NCBI RefSeq assembly: GCF_023006505.1
Contig: NZ_JALBGV010000005.1
Span: 62,001 to 126,000, forward strand
DNA: 64,000 nt
From: Neorhizobium sp. SHOUNA12A
Lineage (GTDB): Bacteria; Pseudomonadota; Alphaproteobacteria; Rhizobiales; Rhizobiaceae
Direction of reading: 5' to 3'
Every line of letters begins with the position of its first letter. The first letter of the stretch is position 1. This document shows positions 8,166 through 16,887 of the stretch, piece by piece. Made by a program: the position numbers and the translations under genes. Under the pieces are notes generated by a model. The model saw only the letters and a program-made list of their open reading frames with translations. It was not told the DNA's origin and ran no database searches.

Positions 8166-9179
8166 ATGAAGGACGAAAAACGGATGCGTTTCGTCAGCGC
8201 CGAACAGGTGGCGCAACTTGCCGGCGTCTCCCGCTCGGCGGTTTCCCGCACGTTTACGCCGGGCGCCAGCGTCGCGCCGGCAACGCGGGAAAAGGTGCTG
8301 CGGGCGGCGGAAGAGCTTGGCTATCATGTCAACGACCTCGCCCGCGGCGTGCTCGCCAACCAGAGCCGCCTTGTCGGCATCGTCGCCACCAAGCCGGAAC
8401 TCGGCTTTCGCGCCCATCTGACCGCGGCTTTGGCCAAAGCGCTGATCCAGCGTGGCAGCATCCCGATCCTCATCAATACCGGACAGGCGGAAGAGGAATT
8501 GCTGGCTGCCCAGAAAATGCTGATCGGCCACCGCGCCGAGGCGACCATCATCCTCTCCGGTTCGCCGCCCGCAAGCTTTTTCGAACTCGCCCAGCGCAAT
8601 GGCCAGCCGCTGGTGGTGATCGGCCGTTCGGAACCGGATGCCGATCATGTCCGCGCCGGCAATTCCGAGGCCTCCCGCAAGGCTGCCAATGCCTTTTTCG
8701 ATGCCGGCCGTCGGCACCTCGCCGTCGTCGGTTCGCAATCGGGGACGCCGAGCATCGTCGAACGCGAAAATGCCTTCACGGCGGCGGCGCGGTCGCTCGG
8801 CGCCGAAGTCCAGTCCGCCGGGGGGCCTGATTCCGACTATGACAGCGGCATAGCCGCCGCCCGCGAGCTGTTTGCCGGTGATGAAAGCCCGGATGCGGTG
8901 TTCTGCGCCAACGACCAGATTGCCTTCGGACTGATGGATTTCATTCGCATCGAGAAGAAACTGCGCGTCCCGGAAAACGTTGCGGTGATCGGTTTCGACG
9001 ACGTGCCGGAAGCGGCCTGGCTGAGCTACAGCCTCACCACCTTCCGCCAGGACCCGGTCACCATGGCGCTGCGGGCCGTCGAGCTTCTGGAACGGCGCCT
9101 CGGAAACCCGGACGCTTCGCCGGGCTACGAGCGGGTGATCCCCGAACTGGTCGTGCGAAAGAGTTTCGTCCCGGTTTAA
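8166..9179 (+). CDS. LacI-family transcriptional regulator
   Basis: 337-residue regulator. The N-terminal LacI helix-turn-helix is clear (EQVAQLAGVSRSAVSRTF, about residues 11-28, then the hinge-helix region ending LARGVLANQ), followed by a type I periplasmic-binding-protein-like effector domain with DAVFCANDQIAFGLMD and VIGFDDVPEAAWL near the C-terminus. GAGG precedes the ATG. It closes the importer operon and is the likely repressor of it, with the 3991-4006 palindrome as candidate operator. The effector may be the transported solute or its phosphorylated product. Its stop overlaps that of the convergent amidohydrolase by four bases. Confidence 0.92.
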   Translation: MKDEKRMRFVSAEQVAQLAGVSRSAVSRTFTPGASVAPATREKVLRAAEELGYHVNDLARGVLANQSRLVGIVATKPELGFRAHLTAALAKALIQRGSIPILINTGQAEEELLAAQKMLIGHRAEATIILSGSPPASFFELAQRNGQPLVVIGRSEPDADHVRAGNSEASRKAANAFFDAGRRHLAVVGSQSGTPSIVERENAFTAAARSLGAEVQSAGGPDSDYDSGIAAARELFAGDESPDAVFCANDQIAFGLMDFIRIEKKLRVPENVAVIGFDDVPEAAWLSYSLTTFRQDPVTMALRAVELLERRLGNPDASPGYERVIPELVVRKSFVPV

Positions 9180-10051
9180 AGCTTCAACAGCTTGCGGGCG
9201 TTTTCCTTGAGGATCAGCGGCCGCACCTCGTCCTTGATCGAGATTGCGGCAAAATCCGCCATCCAGCGGTCCGGGGTGATCGCCGGCCAGTCCGAGCCGA
9301 ACAGCATTTTGTGCTTCAGGATCGAGTTGGCGTACTGCACCAGGATCGCCGGAAAATATTTCGGCGACCAGCCGGACATGTCGATATAGACGTTCGGCTT
9401 GTGGGTCGCGACCGAAAGCGCCTCTTCCTGCCAGGGGAAGGAGGGGTGCGCGAGAATAATCGGCATGTCGGGAAAATCCGCCGCCACGTCGTCCAGATAG
9501 ATCGGGTTGGAATATTTGAGCCGCATGTTCATGCCGCCGCGCATGCCGGCGCCGACGCCCGTCTGGCCCGTATGGAACAGCGTGATCGCACCCTCTTCGG
9601 CAATCGCCTCGTAGAGCGGGTAGGCCATCCGGTCGTTCGGATAGAAGGCCTGCATGGTCGGGTGGAACTTGAAACCCTTGACGCCGAATTCCCGCACCAG
9701 CCGGCGCGCCTCGCGGGCGCCCATCTTGCCCTTGGCGGGGTCGATCGACGCGAACGGGATCATGATGTCGCTGTTTTCGGCAGCGATCATCGCCACTTCT
9801 TCGTTGTTGTAACGCCGGAAACCGGTCTCGCGCTCGGCATCGACCGGAAAGATCACGCAGCCGATCTTGCGTTCGCGGTAATAGACGGCAGTCTCGTTCA
9901 CCGTCGGCAGCATGCCCTTGTGGCCGGCCGGGTTCTTGAAATATTTGGCCATGCCGGCCTGGAATTGGTCATAGCCGTCGTCGCGCGGGCCGCAGCAGGG
10001 CTCTTCCGCATGGGTGTGGACGTCGATGGCGATCAGCTCGTCGATGTTCAA
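9176..10051 (-). CDS. amidohydrolase-2 family hydrolase (possible aryl beta-ketoacyl-CoA hydrolase)
   Basis: 291-residue metal-dependent hydrolase of the amidohydrolase_2 (COG2159) family. The N-terminal metal site is IDVHTHAEE with H12 and H14. Further ligands probably come from HPSFPWQEE and the C-terminal FGSDWP aspartate; GFKFHPTMQAFYPND lies at the middle strand. The family includes decarboxylases and hydrolases acting on aromatic-pathway intermediates. It is the last gene of the leftward run crotonase-MarR-amidohydrolase. As I recall, an amidohydrolase of this kind acts as 4-hydroxyphenyl-beta-ketoacyl-CoA hydrolase in Agrobacterium ferulate degradation, and the neighbours fit that. The assignment is contextual. 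Confidence 0.82.
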   Translation of the reverse strand: MNIDELIAIDVHTHAEEPCCGPRDDGYDQFQAGMAKYFKNPAGHKGMLPTVNETAVYYRERKIGCVIFPVDAERETGFRRYNNEEVAMIAAENSDIMIPFASIDPAKGKMGAREARRLVREFGVKGFKFHPTMQAFYPNDRMAYPLYEAIAEEGAITLFHTGQTGVGAGMRGGMNMRLKYSNPIYLDDVAADFPDMPIILAHPSFPWQEEALSVATHKPNVYIDMSGWSPKYFPAILVQYANSILKHKMLFGSDWPAITPDRWMADFAAISIKDEVRPLILKENARKLLKL

Positions 10052-10076
10052 GGTTCGCTCCTCCCGATCCTTAAAT

Positions 10077-10532
10077 TCAGCCCAGGCCTACGAATTTCCG
10101 CAGCAGGGACGTCAGTTGTTGGCGCTCGTCACCGGTAAGGTTGGCGCCGACCGACTCTTCGTAGGTGAAGAACCATTGGCTCGCCTGCTTCACCCTTGTC
10201 ACCGCTTCCGGCGTCAGCGTGATCTCCACGGCGCGGCGATCTCCATCCGGCACCTTCCGCGAAACGAGGTTCTGGTCCTCCAGCGCCCGGATCAGCTTGG
10301 TCATATGAGCGCGCTTGATCATCAGCCGTTGGCCGAGCACGCTCTGGCGGATACCGGGATTGTGGAGAATGACCCAAAGCACGGAGAATTCCCCCGGCTT
10401 CAGATTATGCTCGCCGACCTCTTCGAAAAAACGCTCGTAGATCTTGAGCTGCGCCAGCCGCATCAGGAAACCGAGCGCCGAATTGAGCCGGTCGAGTTCG
10501 ACCTCGTCTGCGGTGCGGATCGGCATGTCCAT
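10077..10532 (-). CDS. MarR-family transcriptional regulator (HcaR-like)
   Basis: 151-residue winged-helix protein of the MarR family. The DNA-binding part runs through LKPGEFSVLWVILHNPG, the recognition region QRLMIKRAHMTKLIRALE and the wing VPDGDRRAVEITLT. Helices at both ends form the dimer interface. It sits between the crotonase (12-base gap upstream) and the amidohydrolase. MarR regulators commonly govern hydroxycinnamate genes and are relieved by CoA thioesters of the substrate, so this is the likely regulator of both divergent arms of the locus. Candidate operators lie at 11396-11427. Confidence 0.9.
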   Translation of the reverse strand: MDMPIRTADEVELDRLNSALGFLMRLAQLKIYERFFEEVGEHNLKPGEFSVLWVILHNPGIRQSVLGQRLMIKRAHMTKLIRALEDQNLVSRKVPDGDRRAVEITLTPEAVTRVKQASQWFFTYEESVGANLTGDERQQLTSLLRKFVGLG

Positions 10533-10544
10533 GGGCGTTCCCCC

Positions 10545-11339
10545 TTATGCCGAGCCCGGCGCCTTCAGCCGCGCGGCGCGTTTTTCCAGGAAGGCGCGCA
10601 GACGCTCTTCGGCCTCCGGGCTGGTAGCGGTGAAGGAGGCGATGAAGGATTCGACGAAAAGCCCGTCTTCCTTGGCCATGTCCTGGATGCGCGGCAATGC
10701 GTTGAGCACCGCGTAGTTGGAAATTTCGGCGTTGCTGGCGGCGGCTTCTGCAAGCTCATGCGCCTTCTGCCGGGCCATGCCCTTTTCGACGACGTATTGC
10801 GCCAGGTTCCAGCGCTCCGCCTCTTCCGCCGAAGCGACGCGGCCGGTCAGCATCATGTCGGTCATGCGGGCGACGCCCATCAGCCGGGCGGCCCGAACCG
10901 AACCACCGCCGCCGACGAAGATGCCGCGCTGGCCTTCCGGCAGGGCGAAAAAGGCGGACTTGTCCGCAACCCGGATATGGGTGGCGGACGCCAGTTCGAG
11001 GCCACCGCCGACCACCGCCCCGTGCAGGGCTGAAATCCACGGGATCGTGCCATGTTCGATGCCGGCAAACACCGCATGCCAGCGGCGCGAACCGCGCACG
11101 CCTTCGATCGGCGTTTTCTTGACGTGTTCGGCAAGGTCGAGCCCGGCGCAGAAGTGATCGCCATGGCCGAACAGCACGACGGCTTTCGCCTCGCTTTCGG
11201 CGCGCGCCACGGTCTCGGCGATCGTTTCGACGAAACGGTCGCTGATCGCATTGCGCTTTTCCGGACGATTGAGACCTATATGGGCAACATTGCCCTTGAG
11301 CTCATAGGTCACGAAGCTGGTTGCCGTATGATCGGCCAT
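10545..11339 (-). CDS. enoyl-CoA hydratase/crotonase-family protein
   Basis: 264-residue crotonase-fold enzyme. Visible features are LNRPEKRNAIS at the N-terminal core, the oxyanion segment HGDHFCAGLDLAEH, the second oxyanion strand HGAVVGGGLELA, and the acidic residue in ALPEGQRGIF. The likely reaction is hydration of an aryl-propenoyl-CoA made by the divergent ligase. It does not have the N-terminal sequence I associate with classical feruloyl-CoA hydratase-lyase. The start at 11339 has GGAGGAG ten bases upstream; an ATG three codons earlier is too close to that site. It is first in a leftward operon with the MarR and amidohydrolase genes. Confidence 0.88.
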   Translation of the reverse strand: MADHTATSFVTYELKGNVAHIGLNRPEKRNAISDRFVETIAETVARAESEAKAVVLFGHGDHFCAGLDLAEHVKKTPIEGVRGSRRWHAVFAGIEHGTIPWISALHGAVVGGGLELASATHIRVADKSAFFALPEGQRGIFVGGGGSVRAARLMGVARMTDMMLTGRVASAEEAERWNLAQYVVEKGMARQKAHELAEAAASNAEISNYAVLNALPRIQDMAKEDGLFVESFIASFTATSPEAEERLRAFLEKRAARLKAPGSA

Positions 11340-11395
11340 TTTATGCATTCTCCTCCAGCAACGGACGCTCCCCAGCCCGTCATCAGTTTTTGATC

Positions 11396-11427
11396 GTTTA
11401 CAGGGAGATTGTTTCTTTGTAAACAAA
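11396..11427. promoter_or_regulatory. inverted repeats between divergent crotonase and CoA-ligase genes (MarR operator candidate)
   Basis: GTTTAC (11396-11401) and GTAAAC (11419-11424) are inverted arms 17 bases apart. Overlapping the second arm, TTTGT-AA-ACAAA (11416-11427) is a compact palindrome. They sit centrally in the 133-base intergenic region that must hold both divergent promoters, where the MarR protein at 10077 would be expected to act. Confidence 0.4.
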
Positions 11428-11472
11428 TTTTGGGAGCCCGATAGGGAGCATTGACGTCTGGGAGGAGAAGTC

Positions 11473-13329
11473 ATGAGCGGAAAACCTGTGCGTGACGTGA
11501 AGCTGTGGTCGCCTGTGGTCGGCTGGGAAGAACGGCCGAACGGCGAGTTCGTGGTCTGGCGTGAGGATCCGCTCGGACCTTATCCCGACAAGCTCAACGA
11601 GCGGCTGGTCCACTGGGCGAAAACCGCACCCGACCGCACCTGGATGGCGGATCGCGAAGGGACGGCCGAGTGGCGCAGGGTGAGTTTTGCTGAGGCGCTG
11701 GATCACGTGCGGCGCATCGGTCAGTTCCTGCTGGACATGAAGCTCTCGGCCGAAAATCCGCTCGTCATCCTTTCGGAAAACTCGATCGAACATGCGCTGA
11801 TGGCGCTCGGCGCCCAGCATGTGGGCATCCCGTCGGCGGCGATTGCACCCGCCTATGCGACCATCTCCTCGGACTTTTCCAAGCTGCACGACATCGCCAG
11901 GCAGATCACCCCCGGCCTGATCTTCGCCGACGACGCGGCTGCTTTCCGCAACGCGGTCGATACGGCTTTCGGGGCGGATATTCCGTTTGCGGGGATGCGT
12001 AACCTGCCCGAGGGCCGGTCCTGCACTTATCTCCTCGACGACATCCTCAAGACCGAGCCGACAGTGGCCGTGGACAAGGCTTTTGACGCAGTCGGGCCGG
12101 ATACGGTTGCGAAATTCCTGTTCACCTCGGGCACGACCGGCTCGCCCAAGGCGGTGATCCAGACCCAGCGCATGCTCTGCTCCAACCAGGAAATGGTCAC
12201 CGACTGCTATTCCTATTTCCGCGACGAGCCGCCGGTTCTGGTCGATTGGGCGCCCTGGAACCATACCGCCAGCGGCAACAAGGTGTTCAACATCGCCATC
12301 TATAACGGTGGCACCTATTATATCGACCGCGGCAAGCCGAGCCCGGCGCTGATGGCCCAGACGATCGCCAACCTGAGGGAAATCTCGCCGACCTGGTATT
12401 TCAACGTGCCGGCCGGCTATGAAATGCTGATCCAGGCGATGCGCGAGGACGAGGGGCTTCGCAAGACCTTCTTCAAGGACCTGAAGCTCTTGATGTATGC
12501 CGGCGCCGGCATGGCGCAGCATACCTGGGATGCGCTGATCGAGCTTTCCGAAATGACGATTGGCGAACGGGTGCCGCTCGGCACCGGCATCGGCTCGACG
12601 GAGACCGCGCCGTTCGCGATCTTCTGCACCGAACCGCAGGAAAAGCCTGGCAATATCGGCGTCCCCGGCCAGGGGGTCACCATGAAACTGGTGCCGATCG
12701 ACGACAAATACGAACTGCGCCTCAAGGGTCCGAACGTCACCCCAGGCTACTGGCGCAACGAGAAACTGACCAAAGAAGCCTTCGACGACGAAGGCTTTTA
12801 TCGGATCGGTGACGCGGTGAAATTCGCCGTGCCGGGCGATCCGCGCCAGGGGTTCTATTTCGACGGCCGCACGGCGGAAAACTTCAAGCTGCAGACCGGC
12901 ACCTGGGTGGCGGTCGGCGTGCTGCGGGCACAGTTGGTAAACCAGTTCGGCGGGCTGATCCGCGATGCGGTCATCACCGGCGAGAACCGGGCCGAGCTCG
13001 GGGCGCTGGCGGTCCCTTTCATGCCGGCACTGCGCGAACTGATCGGCGGCGACACTGCCCTTTCCGACGAGGCGGTGGTTGCCCATCCGAAGGTAAGGGC
13101 GGCGATCATCGAGCGGCTGAAGGACCATCAGCGCCAGTCGAGCGGTTCGGCAACGCGCGTCATGCGCATGATGCTGATGACCCAGCCGTTGCGTTTCGAG
13201 AAGGGCGAGGTGACCGACAAGGGCTCGATCAATCAACGCGCCGTGCTCGCCCATCGCGGCGATCTCGTCGAGGAACTGTATGCGGATGCGCCGGGGGTCA
13301 TCCGGGTCGGCAAGGAGCTTGCGGCATGA
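11473..13329 (+). CDS. fcs: feruloyl-CoA synthase-like acyl/aryl-CoA ligase
   Basis: 618-residue AMP-forming ligase (ANL superfamily). The P-loop is [15 protein letters not shown], about residues 219-233. The adenylation motif is [11 protein letters not shown] and the hinge region YRIGDAVKF. The C-terminal lid is diverged, with no obvious PKTxSGK-type catalytic lysine block; family members I know as feruloyl-CoA synthases of this length share this. The expected reaction is ATP- and CoA-dependent activation of hydroxycinnamic acids such as ferulate, p-coumarate or caffeate. GGAGGAG lies before the ATG. It is divergent from the crotonase and overlaps the following SDR gene (ATGA), so the two are coupled. 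Confidence 0.82.
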   Translation: MSGKPVRDVKLWSPVVGWEERPNGEFVVWREDPLGPYPDKLNERLVHWAKTAPDRTWMADREGTAEWRRVSFAEALDHVRRIGQFLLDMKLSAENPLVILSENSIEHALMALGAQHVGIPSAAIAPAYATISSDFSKLHDIARQITPGLIFADDAAAFRNAVDTAFGADIPFAGMRNLPEGRSCTYLLDDILKTEPTVAVDKAFDAVGPDTVAKFLFTSGTTGSPKAVIQTQRMLCSNQEMVTDCYSYFRDEPPVLVDWAPWNHTASGNKVFNIAIYNGGTYYIDRGKPSPALMAQTIANLREISPTWYFNVPAGYEMLIQAMREDEGLRKTFFKDLKLLMYAGAGMAQHTWDALIELSEMTIGERVPLGTGIGSTETAPFAIFCTEPQEKPGNIGVPGQGVTMKLVPIDDKYELRLKGPNVTPGYWRNEKLTKEAFDDEGFYRIGDAVKFAVPGDPRQGFYFDGRTAENFKLQTGTWVAVGVLRAQLVNQFGGLIRDAVITGENRAELGALAVPFMPALRELIGGDTALSDEAVVAHPKVRAAIIERLKDHQRQSSGSATRVMRMMLMTQPLRFEKGEVTDKGSINQRAVLAHRGDLVEELYADAPGVIRVGKELAA

Positions 13330-14087
13330 GGATCGAAGGAACAAGCGCCGTCGTCACCGGTGGTGGATCGGGGCTCGGCGAGGCGACGGCACGGCTGCTC
13401 GCGAAACTCGGGGCCGTGGTGCATGTCTTCGACCGCAACCAGGCCGCAGCCGAAAAGATCGCGACCGAGATCGGCGGCGTGGCGCTCTCGGGCGACGTGA
13501 CCAGCGAGGACGATGCGGCTCGGGCGCTCGACGTTGCGGCGAAGGCCGGTGACGGCTTGCGCATCCTCGTCAACTGCGCCGGTATCGGCACGGCGGGGCG
13601 CATCGTCGGCAAAAATGGCCCGATGCCGCTTGCCGATTTCGAGCGGGTCATCCGTGTCAACCTGATCGGCACGTTCAACATGATGCGGCTTGCGGCCGAT
13701 CGCATGTCTGGCCTGCCCGAGCGCGACGACAAGGCACGTGGCGTCATTGTCAACACCGCCTCGGTCGCCGCCTTCGAGGGACAGATCGGCCAGGCGGCCT
13801 ATGCGGCCTCCAAGGGCGGCATCGTTTCGCTGGCTTTGCCGGCGGCGCGCGAATTCTCCCGCTTCGGCGTAAGGGTCAACACTGTAGCACCCGGCATCTT
13901 CCTGACGCCGCTGCTTCATGAGCTGCCGCAGGAGGCGCAGGACAGTCTTGCCAGCGCTATCCCCTATCCGTCCCGGCTCGGCGACCCCGGCGAGTTTGCC
14001 GATGCGGTGCGGTTCGTGATCGAGAACCAGTATGTCAACGGCGAAGTGATCCGGCTCGACGGCGCACTGCGCATGCAGCCGCGGTAA
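13326..14087 (+). CDS. short-chain dehydrogenase (3-hydroxyacyl-CoA dehydrogenase type 2-like)
   Basis: 253-residue SDR. The cofactor motif is TGGGSGLG near residues 12-19 (NAD-type, with D at the end of beta-2 in HVFDRN). NCAG lies mid-sequence and the catalytic set is the Ser in NTASVAAFEG with YAASKGG (Tyr-x3-Lys). The pattern PGIFLTPLL and the C-terminal NGEVIRLDGALRM resemble HSD17B10-type 3-hydroxyacyl-CoA dehydrogenases. In this locus it would oxidise the 3-hydroxy-3-aryl-propionyl-CoA made by the crotonase to the beta-keto thioester. Its ATG overlaps the ligase stop. Confidence 0.88.
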   Translation: MRIEGTSAVVTGGGSGLGEATARLLAKLGAVVHVFDRNQAAAEKIATEIGGVALSGDVTSEDDAARALDVAAKAGDGLRILVNCAGIGTAGRIVGKNGPMPLADFERVIRVNLIGTFNMMRLAADRMSGLPERDDKARGVIVNTASVAAFEGQIGQAAYAASKGGIVSLALPAAREFSRFGVRVNTVAPGIFLTPLLHELPQEAQDSLASAIPYPSRLGDPGEFADAVRFVIENQYVNGEVIRLDGALRMQPR

Positions 14088-14093
14088 CCGCCG

Positions 14094-15701
14094 ATGTCTT
14101 TTTCGGATCAGGCCGACCGAACGCTGGACATCCTGGCTCTGACGCCGGGCTGGCACCGGCTGAAAGAGCTCCGTGAGGATTGCGACGACGAGACGGTCGC
14201 CGCGATTATCGAGGAGGCGGCAAGTTTTGCCGAGGGCGTGCTGGCGCCGCTGAATGCGGTGGGCGACCGGATCGGTGCGAGGATGGTCGACGGCCGGGTG
14301 AGGACGCCGGATGGCTTTTCCGACGCCTTCCGGCAATATGCCGAGGCCGGCTGGCTCGGCATGGACGTGGCCGAGAAATTCGGCGGCCAGGCCGTGCCGC
14401 TGATATTGCATGCCGCCTGCGCGCCGTTGTTCGAGCGCGCCTGCGTGGCGCTGATGATGGCGGCCGGCTCGACACGCGCCGCGGCGCATCTTCTGGCCGA
14501 AGCCGCCGACGAGACGACCGCGAACGAATGGGTGCCGAAACTCACCGCCGGCGAATGGGCGGCGACGATCTGTATTTCTGAGCCGGAAGCGGGCTCGGAT
14601 GTCGGACGCCTGCGCACCAAGGCCGAATTGCGCGACGGCGAATGGCTGATCACCGGCCAGAAGATCTGGATCTCCTTCGGAGATCACGACATGGCGGACC
14701 GCATAGGTCATTGCCTGCTCGCCCGCACCAACGACCAGCCGGGCACGCGCGGCATCAGCCTGTTTCTGGTTCCCAATCTCATCGACGGCCAGCCGAACGG
14801 CGTTTCGGTCGATCGGATCGAAGAGAAGATGGGCCTGCATGGCTCTCCCACCTGCGCCATGCGGTTCGACAATGCCCGGGGCATCATGCTCGGCCGCGAA
14901 GGGCGAGGCCTGCCGCAGCTTTTCACCATGATCGAGCTGATGCGGCTGCTCACCGGCTGCCAGGGGCTGGGCATCGCGTCTGCTGCGGCCGATATCGCCG
15001 AAGACTATGCGAAGGAGCGCCGTCAGGGCGGACGGCCGGACCAGCCGCCGGTGCCGATATCGAGCCATCCGGATGTGCAGCGCCAACTGCATGAGATCCG
15101 CAGCTCCACGGAAATCCTGCGCGCCGCCATTCTCGAACTTGCCACGACCATGGATATTGCCCGGCTGGAGCCCGAGTCCGGCCTGGAGGACTTTACCGGC
15201 TGGATGCTGCCGCTGATCAAGAATTTTGGCGCAGCGGCGGGGTTCGAGACAGCGAATGCGGCGATCCAGGTGCTTGGCGGCGTCGGCTACACCCGGGATT
15301 GGCCGCTCGAACAATATCTTCGCGACGCCCGCATCATGACCATCTATGAGGGTACGACGGGCATGCAGGCGCTGGACTTTTTGACCCGCCGCCTCTGGCG
15401 CGACGAGGGCAGGGGGGTTGCGCTCTTCCTGGAGAGGGCACGCGACGAGATCGATGCCTATATCGCCGAACATCCGCAGGCTTCGGAACTGGCTCTCGCG
15501 GCCCTCGATGGTTTCGAACTCTTGAGCGCGCGCATGATGGCGCTTCAGAGCGATCCGGATGCCGCCCTCTACCGCGCCGACAGCTATATGCGGGCTGCCT
15601 GGTCGGCTGTATCGGTGTGGATGGCATTGCGCATCTCGGAAACCGGTGCGGTCCGGAGACTGGTTGCGGAGTTCGATTTCCATAACGCACGTTGCGGCTG
15701 A
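14094..15701 (+). CDS. acyl-CoA dehydrogenase (large, FadE/DmdC-like size)
   Basis: 535-residue FAD acyl-CoA dehydrogenase, longer than the usual 380-400 because of an added C-terminal helical segment. Visible: the substrate/FAD segment ICISEPEAGSDVGRL, the WISFGDHD strand, GLHGSPTCAMRFDN, QVLGGVGYTRDWPLEQ, and the catalytic-loop signature IYEGTTGMQALDF containing the active-site region. It starts 6 bases after the SDR gene. In the hydroxycinnamate model it would desaturate arylpropionyl-CoA (for example from dihydroferulate) so that saturated phenylpropanoids join the pathway. It could also serve general aryl or branched acyl-CoA substrates. Confidence 0.88.
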   Translation: MSFSDQADRTLDILALTPGWHRLKELREDCDDETVAAIIEEAASFAEGVLAPLNAVGDRIGARMVDGRVRTPDGFSDAFRQYAEAGWLGMDVAEKFGGQAVPLILHAACAPLFERACVALMMAAGSTRAAAHLLAEAADETTANEWVPKLTAGEWAATICISEPEAGSDVGRLRTKAELRDGEWLITGQKIWISFGDHDMADRIGHCLLARTNDQPGTRGISLFLVPNLIDGQPNGVSVDRIEEKMGLHGSPTCAMRFDNARGIMLGREGRGLPQLFTMIELMRLLTGCQGLGIASAAADIAEDYAKERRQGGRPDQPPVPISSHPDVQRQLHEIRSSTEILRAAILELATTMDIARLEPESGLEDFTGWMLPLIKNFGAAAGFETANAAIQVLGGVGYTRDWPLEQYLRDARIMTIYEGTTGMQALDFLTRRLWRDEGRGVALFLERARDEIDAYIAEHPQASELALAALDGFELLSARMMALQSDPDAALYRADSYMRAAWSAVSVWMALRISETGAVRRLVAEFDFHNARCG

Positions 15702-15763
15702 TATGGAACGCGGCCGGAGTTGCGGAACCCCGGAAAATATGCGCGTGATACCGGCTCGGATTT

Positions 15764-15780
15764 TTTCTCGAAACGAGAAA
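15764..15780. promoter_or_regulatory. LysR-type box at the start of the lysR gene
   Basis: TTTCTCG and CGAGAAA are perfect 7-base inverted arms around AAA, containing the T-N11-A layout of LysR-family sites. It ends four bases before the GTG start of the LysR gene, overlapping its ribosome site region, which suggests autorepression. A near copy lies at 16776-16792 before the next operon. Confidence 0.6.
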
Positions 15781-15784
15781 GACA

Positions 15785-16693
15785 GTGAACATACTTCTCG
15801 ATATCGGCGCATTCCTGGCAACCGCCCGCGCCGGCAGTTTTTCCGCCGCTGGCCGTGACTTGGGCGTCGCGACCTCGGTCATCACCAAGCGAGTGAAGCG
15901 GCTCGAAGACCATCTGAACACCCAGCTTTTCGTGCGCACCACAAGACGGCTGGCCCTGACGCTCGACGGCGAGCGGCTGAGACCCCGTCTGCAGCTCCTG
16001 GTCGGTGAGATCGAGGAGACGCTGGCGACGCCGAATACCCATGAACTGGGGCTGACCGGTTCGCTGCGCATCAAGGCGCCGACGACGCTGACCTCGATGT
16101 TCTTCGGCGATATCTGCGCCGCGTTCCAGGCCGCCAATCCGCGGGTGAAGATGGAGATCGTGCTGATCGATCGTTCGGTCAATCCGCTCGAGGAGGGGTT
16201 CGACGTGGCGATCGGCGCGCTGCCTCAATCCTACGCGTACGTGATCGACCACCCGCTTTGCCCTTATCCACGCGTCCTCTGCGCATCGCGGGACTATCTG
16301 GCAAGCCGCAAGCGGCCCAAGACGCCTACTGAACTCGTCGGCCACGAATGCATCACCTTCCACACGATCGGCACGACCTGGACCTTCCAGATGGAGACGA
16401 GCACGATCAACGTGGAGATCACCTCGAATTTCACGGCCAACGATAGTCGGGTCCTGCTCGCCGCTGCCCGGCAGGGGCTGGGACTGGCAATCCTGCCGAG
16501 GTTCCTCGCTCGGTCGGATCTCGGTAGCGGCGCGCTCGAAGAGGTGATGCCGGAGTTTCCGGTCGAGCCGCTCTGGGTCAAGGCGTCGGTGCCCAGGATC
16601 AAGATGAACAAGGTCGTGGTGTCGGAGTTCATATCCTACGTGCAGAAGCGGTTTTCGGAAGGGGTGCCGGATCAGGTCATTCCGATGTTCTGA
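15785..16693 (+). CDS. LysR-family transcriptional regulator
   Basis: 302-residue LTTR. The N-terminal winged helix-turn-helix is clear (FLATARAGSFSAAGRDLGV, then TSVITKRVKRLEDHL and the wing LFVRTTRRLALT), followed by a periplasmic-binding-protein-like effector domain from about residue 90. The start is GTG at 15785. It lies between the acyl-CoA dehydrogenase and the FAD-oxidoreductase/aconitase X operon, all rightward. Because copies of one palindrome lie just before its own start and just before the operon at 16888, I infer that it regulates that operon and itself, not the hydroxycinnamate genes. The effector is unknown. Confidence 0.92.
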   Translation: MNILLDIGAFLATARAGSFSAAGRDLGVATSVITKRVKRLEDHLNTQLFVRTTRRLALTLDGERLRPRLQLLVGEIEETLATPNTHELGLTGSLRIKAPTTLTSMFFGDICAAFQAANPRVKMEIVLIDRSVNPLEEGFDVAIGALPQSYAYVIDHPLCPYPRVLCASRDYLASRKRPKTPTELVGHECITFHTIGTTWTFQMETSTINVEITSNFTANDSRVLLAAARQGLGLAILPRFLARSDLGSGALEEVMPEFPVEPLWVKASVPRIKMNKVVVSEFISYVQKRFSEGVPDQVIPMF

Positions 16694-16775
16694 GGAGAAA
16701 TCCGGACGCACCCGCAGCTGTCCACCTCCACGCTTGCGTTTCGCTGACGCCAAACCGCTGAAATCCAGCGGGACC

Positions 16776-16792
16776 TTTCTCGAAACAAGAAA
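16776..16792. promoter_or_regulatory. LysR-type box upstream of the FAD-oxidoreductase/aconitase X operon
   Basis: TTTCTCG-AAA-CAAGAAA differs by one base from the palindrome at 15764-15780. It lies 96 bases upstream of the operon's first ATG. A small stem (CCGCTG-AAATC-CAGCGG, 16755-16771) lies just before it and may end the lysR transcript. The gap 16694-16887 shows no other gene. Confidence 0.6.
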
Positions 16793-16887
16793 GCTGATCG
16801 CATCACTTGCCGGGTTCAAGGCGAGGCGGCTTGGGTTACGATCATGGCCAGAGCGCCGGGAGGGCGCAGGCTGTATGGGAGGGTTCG

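Noticed and set aside
11398..13344. 648-codon frame antisense to the CoA ligase
   Set aside because: Arg/His-rich shadow translation without family motifs.
13233..15821. 862-codon open frame on the minus strand across the SDR and acyl-CoA dehydrogenase genes
   Set aside because: Shadow frame; the plus-strand genes have full family motifs and tight spacing, the minus frame has none.
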